Source: Terriglobus albidus
Lineage (GTDB): Bacteria > Acidobacteriota > Terriglobia > Terriglobales > Acidobacteriaceae
Assembly (NCBI RefSeq): GCF_025685425.1
Contig: NZ_JAGTAS010000057.1
Coordinates: forward strand, 186,001-250,000
Reading direction: 5' to 3'
DNA length: 64,000 nt
Position numbers and translations under genes: made by a program. This document shows, piece by piece, positions 1-7,765 of this stretch (its first letter is position 1; each line of letters starts with the position of its first letter). A model generated the notes under the pieces. That model saw nothing but the letters and a program-made list of their open reading frames with translations. It was not told where the DNA came from and did not search any database.

Positions 1-932
1 CTGCCCTCGACAAGGTACTGCAGACCGGCGCGGACGTTCTGGCCAAAGGCGGATCTTCCCTCGATGCCATTGAAGCTTCTATCAAACTGATGGAAGACGA
101 TCCGCTGTTCAATGCCGGCCGGGGCGCCGTCTTTACCGCGGCCGGACGCAATGAACTGGACGCTGCCATCATGGACGGCAAGACCCTGAACGCAGGCGCA
201 GTTGCTGAAGTCACCCGCACAAGGCACCCCATCTCGCTGGCACGCACGGTCATGGAGAAGTCTCCGCACGTCATGCTGATCGGCAACGGAGCAGATGAGT
301 TCGGCGCCGAGCGGGACCTTGAGCAGGTCGATCCTAGCTATTTCTTCACCGAGCGCCGCTGGCAACAGCTTGTGAAGGCGCTCAAGGCCAAGGGCAAACC
401 GATTCCTCCGCGCCCTGCAGGCGCTCCTCCTGAGCCAAAGGAACCTATCTCTTTCCTGCAACCCGATGAACTGCCTGCCGCGGCGTGGCCTGATGAGAAC
501 CAGACACACAAGTACGGTACTGTCGGGGTCGTCGCTCTCGACCGGGATGGTAATGTGGCTGCCGGCACCTCCACCGGAGGCACAACGGCGAAGCTCTATG
601 GCCGCGTCGGCGATTCGCCCATCATCGGGGCGGGTACGTACGCTTCCAATCAGAGCTGCGCTGTTTCTGCCACGGGCACAGGCGAATACTTCATTCGCCT
701 TACGGTCGCCCGCGAGATCTGCGCGCTGGTCGAGTACAAGGGAATGAAGCTACAGGCGGCAGCCGACGAGGTGATTCAGAAGCGTCTTACTGCCCTCAAG
801 GGTGATGGTGGGATCATCGCGATCACACCCGATGGACAACTGGCATGGAGCTTCAATACTCCCGGGATGTATCGCGCCAGGCTGGCGGAAGGTGGCAAGG
901 CTCAGGTCAGCATCTATCACGATGAGCCGTAA
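1..932 (+). CDS. Isoaspartyl peptidase / plant-type L-asparaginase, 5' end missing
   Basis: Ntn-hydrolase that removes isoaspartyl residues from damaged peptides and hydrolyses L-asparagine. The frame is open from base 3 to the left edge, so the N-terminus lies outside the window; ATG at 90 is internal. Visible family features are the DDPLFNAGRGAVFT block near the start of the alpha subunit and the autoprocessing site in HKYGTVGVV, where Thr (codon 519-521) becomes the N-terminal nucleophile of the beta subunit. The GTSTGGTTAKLYGRVGDSP block and the GTGEYFIR segment that follow are also typical. The region before the Thr is rich in Pro and Glu, as expected for the linker released on cleavage. 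Family assignment is firm. Whether asparagine or isoaspartyl dipeptides are the main substrate cannot be read from sequence. Confidence 0.93.
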   Translation, partial: ALDKVLQTGADVLAKGGSSLDAIEASIKLMEDDPLFNAGRGAVFTAAGRNELDAAIMDGKTLNAGAVAEVTRTRHPISLARTVMEKSPHVMLIGNGADEFGAERDLEQVDPSYFFTERRWQQLVKALKAKGKPIPPRPAGAPPEPKEPISFLQPDELPAAAWPDENQTHKYGTVGVVALDRDGNVAAGTSTGGTTAKLYGRVGDSPIIGAGTYASNQSCAVSATGTGEYFIRLTVAREICALVEYKGMKLQAAADEVIQKRLTALKGDGGIIAITPDGQLAWSFNTPGMYRARLAEGGKAQVSIYHDEP

Positions 933-989
933 GGCTAGGAGGTATCGACGAATTCGGCGGATCTGACGCAGTCAAAGCTGACTGAAACT

Positions 990-1206
990 GGTGGGAGCAG
1001 CCGGCTTCAGCCAAGCTGATAAAAGCGTAAAAGTAGATCGGCTTAAAGCCCATTTTTATGTTGACCCACAGCTCCCACCCGGTTCGAGCTTCGCTCGAAT
1101 AGTTGACCCCAGCGAACTAAGCTCGCCGGGACCCCGAATATCCCACCCGTTGCGTTGCAATGGATGGGCACCCAGAGTGTGGGCGCCCAAATTTATGTAG
1201 ACCCAC
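990..1206. repeat. Intergenic palindromic repeat element, copy A
   Basis: The 933-1276 gap holds no gene. It contains nested inverted repeats: GGTGGGAGC (990-998) pairs with GCTCCCACC (1071-1079), then TTCGAGC-TTC-GCTCGAA, then CCCACCCGTTGC pairing imperfectly with GCAATGGATGGG near 1143-1169, followed by GCACCCAG. The last two hairpins recur at 7591-7719, so this is a dispersed family and not a one-off. A spurious frame with the peptide HPLRCNGWAPRVWAPKF runs through it. Confidence 0.75.
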
Positions 1207-1225
1207 CTACAATTTCCGGAAAATG

Positions 1226-1252
1226 AAAGAGGGGCATTCGCCCCCTCTCTTT
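1226..1252 (-). terminator. Rho-independent terminator of the ABC exporter gene
   Basis: Imperfect hairpin: AAAGAGGGGC (1226-1235) pairs with GCCCCCTCTCTTT (1240-1252), with a small bulge. It begins 24 bases past the stop codon of the minus-strand ABC gene, and T-rich sequence follows on that strand. The A/T symmetry could let it work in both directions. Confidence 0.7.
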
Positions 1253-1276
1253 ATTGAGTGCGGTAATTTCGAATGC

Positions 1277-3166
1277 CTACGCCTTTGCCTCTTCCTCGAG
1301 CTTGTCGCCTTCGCCCGGAGCCAGGAACATATTCATCTCTACGCCATGCTGCCGCATGTAGAGCTCGTAATAGCGTCCGCCAAGCGCAAGCAGTTCTTCA
1401 TGGCGTCCACGCTCACGGATGCTGCCTTGTTCTACAACCAGGATCTGATCTGCCCTGCGAATAGTTGAGAGCCGGTGAGCAATGACGAACGTCGTTCGTC
1501 CCCGCATCAGGTAGTTCAGACCTTCCTGGATCAGGGCCTCGCTCTCCGAATCAAGCGAACTGGTCGCTTCATCCAGAATCAGAATGCGAGGATCGGCAAG
1601 GATGGCGCGTGCGATCGAGAGCCGCTGTCTCTGGCCCCCGCTGAGTTTCACGCCCCGCTCGCCGACGATGGTCTCATAGCCTTCTGGGAAGCGCTCCACG
1701 AACTCGTCTACACGTGCGATGCGACAGGCTTCTCTCCACTGCTCTTCCGTTGCCTCAGGGCGTGAGAACAACACGTTCTCCCGCACTGTGCCGTCGAAGA
1801 GGAAGGTCTCCTGCAGCACCACACCTAGCTGCGAGCGATAGCTGCTCAGCTTCACTTCCGCCAGGTCGACGCCATCGACCACTACGCGGCCATGCTGTGC
1901 GGTATGGAAGGCGCACACCAGGCTGATGATGGTCGACTTGCCGGAACCGGACGAGCCCACCAGCGCCGTCGAGGTCCCGGGCCTGGCCACGAAGTCAATG
2001 TCATGCAGCACCGGTTTACCTTCTTCGTATTCGAAGCTGACGTGTTCGAATCGGACATCACCCCGCAGCGGTCCCAATTCCGCCTTGCGCTTCGAACCTG
2101 CGTCCTCCGTCAGCTCCGCCAATACTTCATTGGTCCGGTCCAGTCCGGCAGCAGCTTCTGTCAACTGCGTCCCGATCGAGACCAGTTGCACCATAGGAGC
2201 GATCATGAAGGTCAGGAACATGGTGTATTCCACGTATCCACCGACGGTCAGGCGTCCCGCGGTATGTTCCCTGCCGCCGAGGTACATCACCAGGCCACCG
2301 ACCACACCAAGCACCATGGTGCTCGACAGCGTCATCAGTGATTGTGCCCGCAATGAGCTAAGCACATTCGTCAGCAGCCGCTGCACTCCCCCGGCAAAGA
2401 CGTTTGCCTCGCTCTCCTCCGCGTGATATCCCTTCACCACGCGAACGCCACCCAGAGACTCTGTCAGACGCCCCGTTACTTCCGCAGCGATGGCCCCGCG
2501 CTGGCGGAAGATGGGACGAATCGTCCTGAAGGCCCGCATCAGGATCACGGCAAAGATCAGGAGGATCGAGAAGGTCAGAAGCGTCATCCGCGTGCTCAGA
2601 CGGATAAGGACGATAAATGCAATCAATGCCGTCATCAGTCCGCCGACGAATTCCACCAGCCCGGTACCGATAATGTTGCGCACGCCTTCCACGTCCGTCA
2701 TGATGCGCGAGACCAACACTCCGGTGCGGTTACGGTCGTAGAACTCCACGGGAAGCCGGCCAATGTGCTCCTGCACCTTCCGCCGCAACTCGGCGATCAG
2801 CTTCTGGCCTTCGGTGGAAAGTAATTGCGACAGCGCATAGGTCGTGATGCCCTGGATCATGGTTGCTGCCGCGACGATACCGATGATCTTCGGCAACAGC
2901 GATGACTGCCCGTGGTACATCACATTGTCGATCAGGTAGCGAGAGGAAGCGGGAAGCACCAGGCCGCAGGCGCGGTTAATGACCATCAGCAGAAAACTGC
3001 CAATGACTAGACCCAGCCGCGGACGAAACAGAGCCCAGATCTGCGGCAGTACCTTCTTCAGAGGAGGTTTCGGCCTCTTCTCTCCTCCTGAAAGAGTCTT
3101 ATGACCGCGGACCGGCCGATCGCCGGCGTGCATCCGCGGTGCTCCTAATGACGATATACCGCCCAT
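1277..3166 (-). CDS. ABC exporter half-transporter (fused membrane and ATPase domains)
   Basis: MsbA/LmrA-like homodimeric exporter for lipids, drugs or peptides in the inner membrane. The N-terminal half carries six predicted transmembrane helices with the type-1 ABC fold. The C-terminal half is the nucleotide-binding domain: Walker A GSSGSGKST (near residue 405), signature LSGGQRQRLS (near 507), Walker B ILILDEATSSLD (near 528) and H-loop IAHRLSTI. The chosen ATG at 3166 has a GGAG about 8 bases upstream and gives 629 aa. A GTG at 3211 with GAGGT upstream would add 15 residues and cannot be excluded. The gene lies 23-68 bases behind the small membrane-protein gene on the same strand, so the two are probably co-transcribed. 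Substrate unknown. Confidence 0.9.
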   Translation of the reverse strand: MGGISSLGAPRMHAGDRPVRGHKTLSGGEKRPKPPLKKVLPQIWALFRPRLGLVIGSFLLMVINRACGLVLPASSRYLIDNVMYHGQSSLLPKIIGIVAAATMIQGITTYALSQLLSTEGQKLIAELRRKVQEHIGRLPVEFYDRNRTGVLVSRIMTDVEGVRNIIGTGLVEFVGGLMTALIAFIVLIRLSTRMTLLTFSILLIFAVILMRAFRTIRPIFRQRGAIAAEVTGRLTESLGGVRVVKGYHAEESEANVFAGGVQRLLTNVLSSLRAQSLMTLSSTMVLGVVGGLVMYLGGREHTAGRLTVGGYVEYTMFLTFMIAPMVQLVSIGTQLTEAAAGLDRTNEVLAELTEDAGSKRKAELGPLRGDVRFEHVSFEYEEGKPVLHDIDFVARPGTSTALVGSSGSGKSTIISLVCAFHTAQHGRVVVDGVDLAEVKLSSYRSQLGVVLQETFLFDGTVRENVLFSRPEATEEQWREACRIARVDEFVERFPEGYETIVGERGVKLSGGQRQRLSIARAILADPRILILDEATSSLDSESEALIQEGLNYLMRGRTTFVIAHRLSTIRRADQILVVEQGSIRERGRHEELLALGGRYYELYMRQHGVEMNMFLAPGEGDKLEEEAKA

Positions 3167-3234
3167 ATTTCGCTCCACTCCGCTGTTGCCGCAGTAGTCC
3201 ACACCAGCCACGGCCGTACCTCAGAAAATCGACG

Positions 3235-3603
3235 CTACGCTACCCGTGCACGGCGTGCCGCAATGAACGACCGCACACACAGCAGCGTGTAAATCAGGCA
3301 GATCACTGCCATCAAGACCTCTTCGCGAAACGCTAACGGACGAAGGATCGGACCAGCCAGGTAGGCGTTCAGGGCGCGAATCGCCGGGAACAAAAAGCCC
3401 AGCAGACCGATCGTCACCGCGATATGCATGACGATCATGCGCATCTTGGCATCTTCTGTACGGGCGACCATTCCCAGGATCGCCAGCGCAATTCCGAACC
3501 ATGCCGGGATGAGTGCCGTGTACGCGGTGTGTCCGGTGATCCAGAAGAAGATCGCTCCAAGCAGAATCAGCAACACGCCAAACCGAATTGTTACATTTGC
3601 CAT
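3235..3603 (-). CDS. Small four-helix integral membrane protein, unknown function
   Basis: 122-aa hydrophobic protein with four likely transmembrane helices and a basic C-terminus (FIAARRARVA), so a plain inner-membrane protein. No catalytic motif is visible. ATG at 3603 is preferred over the in-frame TTG at 3606 because GAGAGGAAAC lies just upstream. It sits between the CusF-Sco gene, which ends 12 bases before it, and the ABC exporter on the same strand, suggesting a three-gene unit running from about 4500 to 1277. I do not recognise the family beyond uncharacterised acidobacterial membrane proteins. Confidence 0.75.
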   Translation of the reverse strand: MANVTIRFGVLLILLGAIFFWITGHTAYTALIPAWFGIALAILGMVARTEDAKMRMIVMHIAVTIGLLGFLFPAIRALNAYLAGPILRPLAFREEVLMAVICLIYTLLCVRSFIAARRARVA

Positions 3604-3615
3604 CAATGTTTCCTC

Positions 3616-4497
3616 TCAGGCCGCACGGGCCAGCTCTTTCATCCGTGCTGCGACCTGCGCAGCCGTCCAGTCATTCCCCGGATACCATTCGGCCACACGT
3701 CCGCTTTTGTCTACGACTACCGTAGATAACGAATGAGTGAACGATTTATTGTCGTCCGAGGTCACTCCAAGGTCGAAAAACTCCTCCATGGGCCGCAGAT
3801 CGCTCTGGGAGGGTGTTGCAAACTCCCAGTGCCGGAAGTCCGTCTTCCCGGCATAGATTTCGCCATAGCTCTTCAATATCTTCGGAGAATCGAAGGCCGG
3901 ATCGAAGCTGATGCTCAGCAGGTGCGTCCTTGCCGCAGCGTCTTTATCCGTTGCGAGCGTCTTCTCGATCTCCGCAAAGTTGCGGCTCATCTTCGGGCAG
4001 TAGTCGTCCAGCGGGCAGCGGGTGTAGACAAAGGTGATCAACAGAACCCGGCCCTGGAACTCGTTCAGGTGAATCGCCTTACCGTTCTGGTTGGTCAGCT
4101 TGAAGTCCGGAACGACGTCGCCTTTCGCCGGTGCATGAAATTGCATCGTCGGTTTATAGTCCGGTTTCCCCTGGGCGATTACAACAATCTGATCGAGCTT
4201 GGCGTTCTTGTAGATCTCACCGTCGTACTCAACAAAGAGCTTTGCCGTAATCCGGTCCCCCGGATGAAGTTCCTTCAGTACCGCAGGATCCTTCACCTTG
4301 TACGGCATGATCATGGCTTCCATAAAGCCTGGAATAGCTTCATGATCCAGAGTCACCTCGCTGCGGGCGGGATTCGTCTCGATCACCTTACCGCGAACGT
4401 CAAACGTCTTCGCCGCGGTCGAGGGTTGCGGGGGCTTTTTGCACCCGGCTATGCAGACCACGACAGCCAGCAGGATCGCAAAGGAAATCTTTCTCAC
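3616..4497 (-). CDS. CusF-like copper-binding domain fused to SCO1/SenC thioredoxin fold; lipoprotein
   Basis: Periplasmic copper chaperone thought to help metallate cytochrome oxidase. The protein starts with a lipoprotein signal (RKISFAILLAVVVCIAGC) with Cys at the lipobox. A CusF_Ec-type beta-barrel follows (residues about 30-105; GKVIETNPARSEVTLDHEAI, then the Met-rich FMEAMIMPY). Residues about 125-290 are an SCO1/SenC domain with the paired cysteines in TRCPLDDYCPK and the conserved His in FTHSLSTVVVD. The cysteine spacing is longer than the classical CxxxC of Sco1. The start is GTG at 4497 with GAGGAC upstream; the longer frame to 4539 would bury the signal peptide. No oxidase subunits are nearby. 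Confidence 0.88.
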   Translation of the reverse strand: MRKISFAILLAVVVCIAGCKKPPQPSTAAKTFDVRGKVIETNPARSEVTLDHEAIPGFMEAMIMPYKVKDPAVLKELHPGDRITAKLFVEYDGEIYKNAKLDQIVVIAQGKPDYKPTMQFHAPAKGDVVPDFKLTNQNGKAIHLNEFQGRVLLITFVYTRCPLDDYCPKMSRNFAEIEKTLATDKDAAARTHLLSISFDPAFDSPKILKSYGEIYAGKTDFRHWEFATPSQSDLRPMEEFFDLGVTSDDNKSFTHSLSTVVVDKSGRVAEWYPGNDWTAAQVAARMKELARAA

Positions 4498-4555
4498 ATC
4501 TTCATGATAGTCCTCGGCCCCTGCCGTCCTGCGTGACACACTGGAGAGGTGCGTT

Positions 4556-4672
4556 CTAGAGCATTTTCCCTGTTGCTGGGTATCCCGGAAGAGGAGCGCA
4601 GCGGCGTTTTCATTGCGGAAAACGTCAATAGATGCGGAAACCCTACACTACACCCACAGGGAAAACCTTCTA
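4556..4672 (+). repeat. MITE-like palindromic element D1
   Basis: Left end CTAGAGCATTTTCCCTG (4556-4572). The right end CAGGGAAAA...TCTA (4657-4672) is the degenerate inverted partner. An internal hairpin GCGTTTTC-ATTGC-GGAAAACG is shared with copies at 33366, 38869 and 53644. The right end abuts the ATG of the MFS gene and contributes AGGG at a plausible Shine-Dalgarno distance. Confidence 0.85.
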
Positions 4673-5802
4673 TGGCTCAGGCACCTTCACTTCCACTGCT
4701 CGCCTATGGATTTTTACTGACCGGCCTGGGCACGGCTCTGCTGGGCCCCATCCTTCCCCTGCTTGCAGCCAGACACCATCTCTCGGACGCTTCCGTTGGC
4801 CTGCTGCCATTGGCACAGTTTCTGGGCGCTACCGTCGGCGGCATGACGGTCCTTCGCCGGCCGCAATACAGCTTCGGAGCCGGAGCCTTGGCTGCTGCCG
4901 CTGGGCTTGCTCTTTTCGCGATCTCGCCCGCTCTTCCGATCCTCATGACTGTGCTTTTTGGCGGAGCCTGGGGCATCGGCCAGATGATCGCCTCGTCCAA
5001 TGTGATTGCAGGCTCACGCTATACCCAGAACCGCGCCTCCGCCCTCACGCTGCTCAATGCCCTCTTCAGCGCCGGTGCGCTGCTGTCTCCGCTGCTCGCC
5101 TCCTGGCTCACACCTCACATGCCTCTGCGATCGATGCTGTTGGGTTTCGCGGCTCTTTTTGCGATTGCAGCGCTGCTGTTTGGATTCGAACGCGGCCGGA
5201 GTCCCATCGCCGTCGCAGAAAGCACCTCCGCGGGCGCCTCGGACGCTCCATCGGTCGGTTTTCCTCTCTTCCTTTTCTTCGCGCTTCTGCTTGCGCTGTA
5301 CGGAGCGTATGAAAGCAGCCTCAACGTCTGGCTTACTACCTACATGCTCCGCTATGGAGGGCGTTCGCTTTCTGAAAGCCAGGCCGTGACCTCTGCGTTC
5401 TGGGTCGCTCTCGCCTGCGCCCGTCCCCTCTCTTCGGCGGTCCTTCTGCGTGTGAAGGACACGTTCCTGCAGCGTGTTGCGCTGGTGGCGTTGGTGATCA
5501 GTACATTGGCGCTGCTGTTTGCTCACACTACCATCGCAATCACTGCCGCGGCTATCGTTCTGGGGCTCTCGCTTGGTCCGGTATTTCCCGTGACCTTCGC
5601 CCTGATCCTAGGCCGCAAACCATCTCCACGGCAGGCAGGAATCATCCTTGCCGCCTCCGGCCTGGGAGCAGCCCTTCTGCCATGGCTTATGGGAGTTGTT
5701 TCACGGCAGGCGGGCTCACTACGTATGGCCTTTCTGCTTCCGCTCGCTGTCGCTGTGAGCCTGTTGCTGTTCTCTTTCCGCCTTGCTAGTTCGGAAGAAT
5801 AG
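4672..5802 (+). CDS. Major facilitator superfamily permease
   Basis: 376-aa polytopic protein with about 12 hydrophobic helices and the MFS gene-duplication pattern. It resembles the fucose/glucose-type and YbjJ-like branches (LLAYGFLLTGLGTALLGPI at the start), but the substrate is not identifiable. ATG at 4672 is chosen because the 41 codons upstream in the same frame lie inside repeat D1 and encode no membrane or signal sequence. Its ribosome-binding site appears to be the AGGG (4658-4661) in the terminal repeat of that element. The gene converges on the secreted-protein gene at 5818 with only 15 bases between them and no clear terminator. Confidence 0.82.
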   Translation: MAQAPSLPLLAYGFLLTGLGTALLGPILPLLAARHHLSDASVGLLPLAQFLGATVGGMTVLRRPQYSFGAGALAAAAGLALFAISPALPILMTVLFGGAWGIGQMIASSNVIAGSRYTQNRASALTLLNALFSAGALLSPLLASWLTPHMPLRSMLLGFAALFAIAALLFGFERGRSPIAVAESTSAGASDAPSVGFPLFLFFALLLALYGAYESSLNVWLTTYMLRYGGRSLSESQAVTSAFWVALACARPLSSAVLLRVKDTFLQRVALVALVISTLALLFAHTTIAITAAAIVLGLSLGPVFPVTFALILGRKPSPRQAGIILAASGLGAALLPWLMGVVSRQAGSLRMAFLLPLAVAVSLLLFSFRLASSEE

Positions 5803-5817
5803 GGACATGCCAAAGCG

Positions 5818-6789
5818 TTATCGGCTGCCCGCTGAAAGCTCCCCAGAAATCTCCGCCTCCCGCGTGGCCTCCAGGTCCTCGATACGGAAGACATGTGTTT
5901 CCTTCGGAGGCTCGAATCGTCCCGAGCCCAGATAGGCAGCAACAATACCCGCCGTCAGCTCCGGATGCAGGACCACTAGAGGAAGCAGATATTTCTTCGA
6001 CTTCACCAATGACTCGGCAACCCCGTTCACTCGTGTACTGCGAGGGATATCGCCCGGCACCTGCGGAATGACGAAGGTCGTCAGTTCCAGCTCATCGTGT
6101 TTGCGGGCATACTTCACGAAGGATTTTGCAATCTGTTTCGGTGTGGTGACACCACCATCCGCCAAAAAATTGCGATGAACCGCCTTCGGGAAGTACAGGT
6201 TCAGCAGCTTGCGCGAGAAGTCAGCACAGTTCTGAAACAACAGATTGAAGTGGCTACGATTGCGACCTTCGTTGTATGCCGTAATCAGCTCCGCATCCTG
6301 CGCAGCCGTGGTTCTTACCTGGAAGCCGTAGATCTTGCGGTCGTACGAAGATCCCACCATCTGGATCCAGTCGCCTTCCGGTGTGCCTCCATCCGCCTCA
6401 TCCGGCACGATCTCACGCAGGTGGCGACGCCGATATGCATCCCGGAGGTCTGACTCCAGCTGAGCTGTGGCCGCTAGCGGGATATCGCTTTTGTCTTCCA
6501 CGGCGTACAGATATGGAATCAAGGGAATGGCTACCCAGTCGTAGTGATTCACCTTGTAGTAGCGGCTGACCACTACTCCCAGTTCGCCAGGCCTGCATCT
6601 CCGAAGGCTCACGGGCGTTTCAGCGCAGACATGGTCAAGATAAATGGCAGCGTGGCCAGTCGGATTCATCTCTCCGAACCGGCCAAAAGGTTCCTCCACG
6701 AGCAGTGCGACACTGCCCTGCGCGGCAAAAGAGGCAAAAAAAAGTGCCGCATACAGTCCCCAACGGAAAAAATTCCCAGGTAAGCTCAT
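5818..6789 (-). CDS. Secreted NlpC/P60-superfamily-like (permuted papain-fold) protein
   Basis: 323 aa. The N-terminal hydrophobic segment (WGLYAALFFASFAAQGSVA) reads as a Sec signal or anchor, putting the protein in the periplasm. Two blocks suggest the circularly permuted papain fold: NPTGHAAIYLDHVC with a candidate catalytic His, and LLFQNCADFSRKLL with a candidate catalytic Cys, the order (His before Cys) seen in permuted families such as DUF4105-like and LRAT-like domains. This is motif reading, not a confirmed family match. Substrate unknown; peptidoglycan or lipid amides are possible. It stands alone on the minus strand, 106 bases from the divergent ubiX. Confidence 0.6.
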   Translation of the reverse strand: MSLPGNFFRWGLYAALFFASFAAQGSVALLVEEPFGRFGEMNPTGHAAIYLDHVCAETPVSLRRCRPGELGVVVSRYYKVNHYDWVAIPLIPYLYAVEDKSDIPLAATAQLESDLRDAYRRRHLREIVPDEADGGTPEGDWIQMVGSSYDRKIYGFQVRTTAAQDAELITAYNEGRNRSHFNLLFQNCADFSRKLLNLYFPKAVHRNFLADGGVTTPKQIAKSFVKYARKHDELELTTFVIPQVPGDIPRSTRVNGVAESLVKSKKYLLPLVVLHPELTAGIVAAYLGSGRFEPPKETHVFRIEDLEATREAEISGELSAGSR

Positions 6790-6895
6790 CAGTCCCGTAT
6801 CTATTTCGATGCAAATGCAAACAACCTGTTTAGGCTTCGACCGTTACAACAGAAAAAAGTCGCGATAGGATGCGTTACCCGTATCGCCTGAGATA

Positions 6896-7519
6896 ATGAT
6901 TGCTGTGAGCGAAGTTGTTGCGCAAGAACGGGTTATCACCCTTGCAATCACCGGCGCGAGCGGTGCGATCTTCGCACGGCTGGCTCTTCAGATGCTGGAT
7001 GCCGACGCTCGCGTTCGCCGCATCCACCTGATGGCGTCGGATGCCGCCCTTCGTGTTTTTGCCCAAGAGCTACAACTCGCCGGCCGCACACAACTCGTGG
7101 AACGTCTTCTGGAGCGGAGCTCAGAGAAGATCGTGCATCACGGACAGGACGACATTGGCGCAGCAATCGCCAGTGGAAGTCATCTCACCCACGGCATGAT
7201 TGTGCTTCCCTGCTCCATGGGTACCCTGGCGGGCATCGCTAACGGCCTGGCCTCAAATCTCATTGAACGTGCCGCGGATGTCACCCTGAAAGAGCGCCGT
7301 CCGCTGGTACTCTGCGTACGAGAGACGCCGTTCAACCGCATCCATCTGCGGAATATGCAGCTCGCGGCGGAAGCCGGTGCGACGATCTATCCGGTGATTC
7401 CAACCTTCTACAACCATCCGCAAAGCGTCGAGGATATCGCTCGCAACTTTGTTCATCGCGTTCTGGCGCATATCGGTCTGCCGCAGGCTGGGGCGTATGA
7501 ATGGAAGGCGGAAGAGTAA
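6896..7519 (+). CDS. ubiX: Flavin prenyltransferase UbiX
   Basis: Makes prenylated FMN from reduced FMN and dimethylallyl phosphate, the cofactor of UbiD-type decarboxylases. 207 aa, normal family length. Visible motifs are the FMN-binding TLAITGASGAIFA near the N-terminus, VLPCSMGTLAGIANGLA, the conserved KERRPLVLCVRETPF and the IHLRNMQLAAEAGATI block. Start taken at ATG 6896; a GTG at 6908 would trim four residues without touching the nucleotide-binding loop. A ubiD-family gene lies about 1.2 kb away on the opposite strand, the expected partner. In acidobacteria, which generally use menaquinone, the pair more likely serves menaquinone or aromatic acid metabolism than ubiquinone. Confidence 0.93.
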   Translation: MIAVSEVVAQERVITLAITGASGAIFARLALQMLDADARVRRIHLMASDAALRVFAQELQLAGRTQLVERLLERSSEKIVHHGQDDIGAAIASGSHLTHGMIVLPCSMGTLAGIANGLASNLIERAADVTLKERRPLVLCVRETPFNRIHLRNMQLAAEAGATIYPVIPTFYNHPQSVEDIARNFVHRVLAHIGLPQAGAYEWKAEE

Positions 7520-7590
7520 GGCAGCATCGCGCTGTCCAAATAGACAACACACAGCAATAGGTACATCGACCAAATTTGAGAGCCCATGCC

Positions 7591-7719
7591 CTGGGTGCCC
7601 CATTCACGCATAGCGTGAGTGGGAAATTCGAGCGAAGCTCGAACCTGCTTTTTGTGACTTCAGTAGACGATTGGGGCTTCAGATCCCACCCATTGCTACG
7701 CAATGGATGGGGCACCCAG
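7591..7719. repeat. Intergenic palindromic repeat element, copy B
   Basis: Bounded by a perfect 12-bp inverted repeat, CTGGGTGCCCCA (7591-7602) and TGGGGCACCCAG (7708-7719). Inside are CCCATTCACGC/GCGTGAGTGGG, TTCGAGC-GAA-GCTCGAA and CCCACCCATTGC/GCAATGGATGGG hairpins. The last two hairpins match copy A at 990-1206. The element fills the gap between the convergent ubiX and hydrolase genes. Confidence 0.78.
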
Positions 7720-7765
7720 TTCAGTGGTCATTTATCGAATCCGCCCCAACAACCAGCAACTCGCT

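Noticed and set aside
991-1200. 69-aa frame in the 933-1276 gap
   Set aside because: Lies wholly in repeat copy A; the same peptide pieces occur in the repeat at 7.6 kb, so it is repeat-borne, not a gene.
3733-4536. 267-aa open frame opposite the CusF-Sco gene
   Set aside because: Shadow of a well-supported lipoprotein gene; no recognisable domain.
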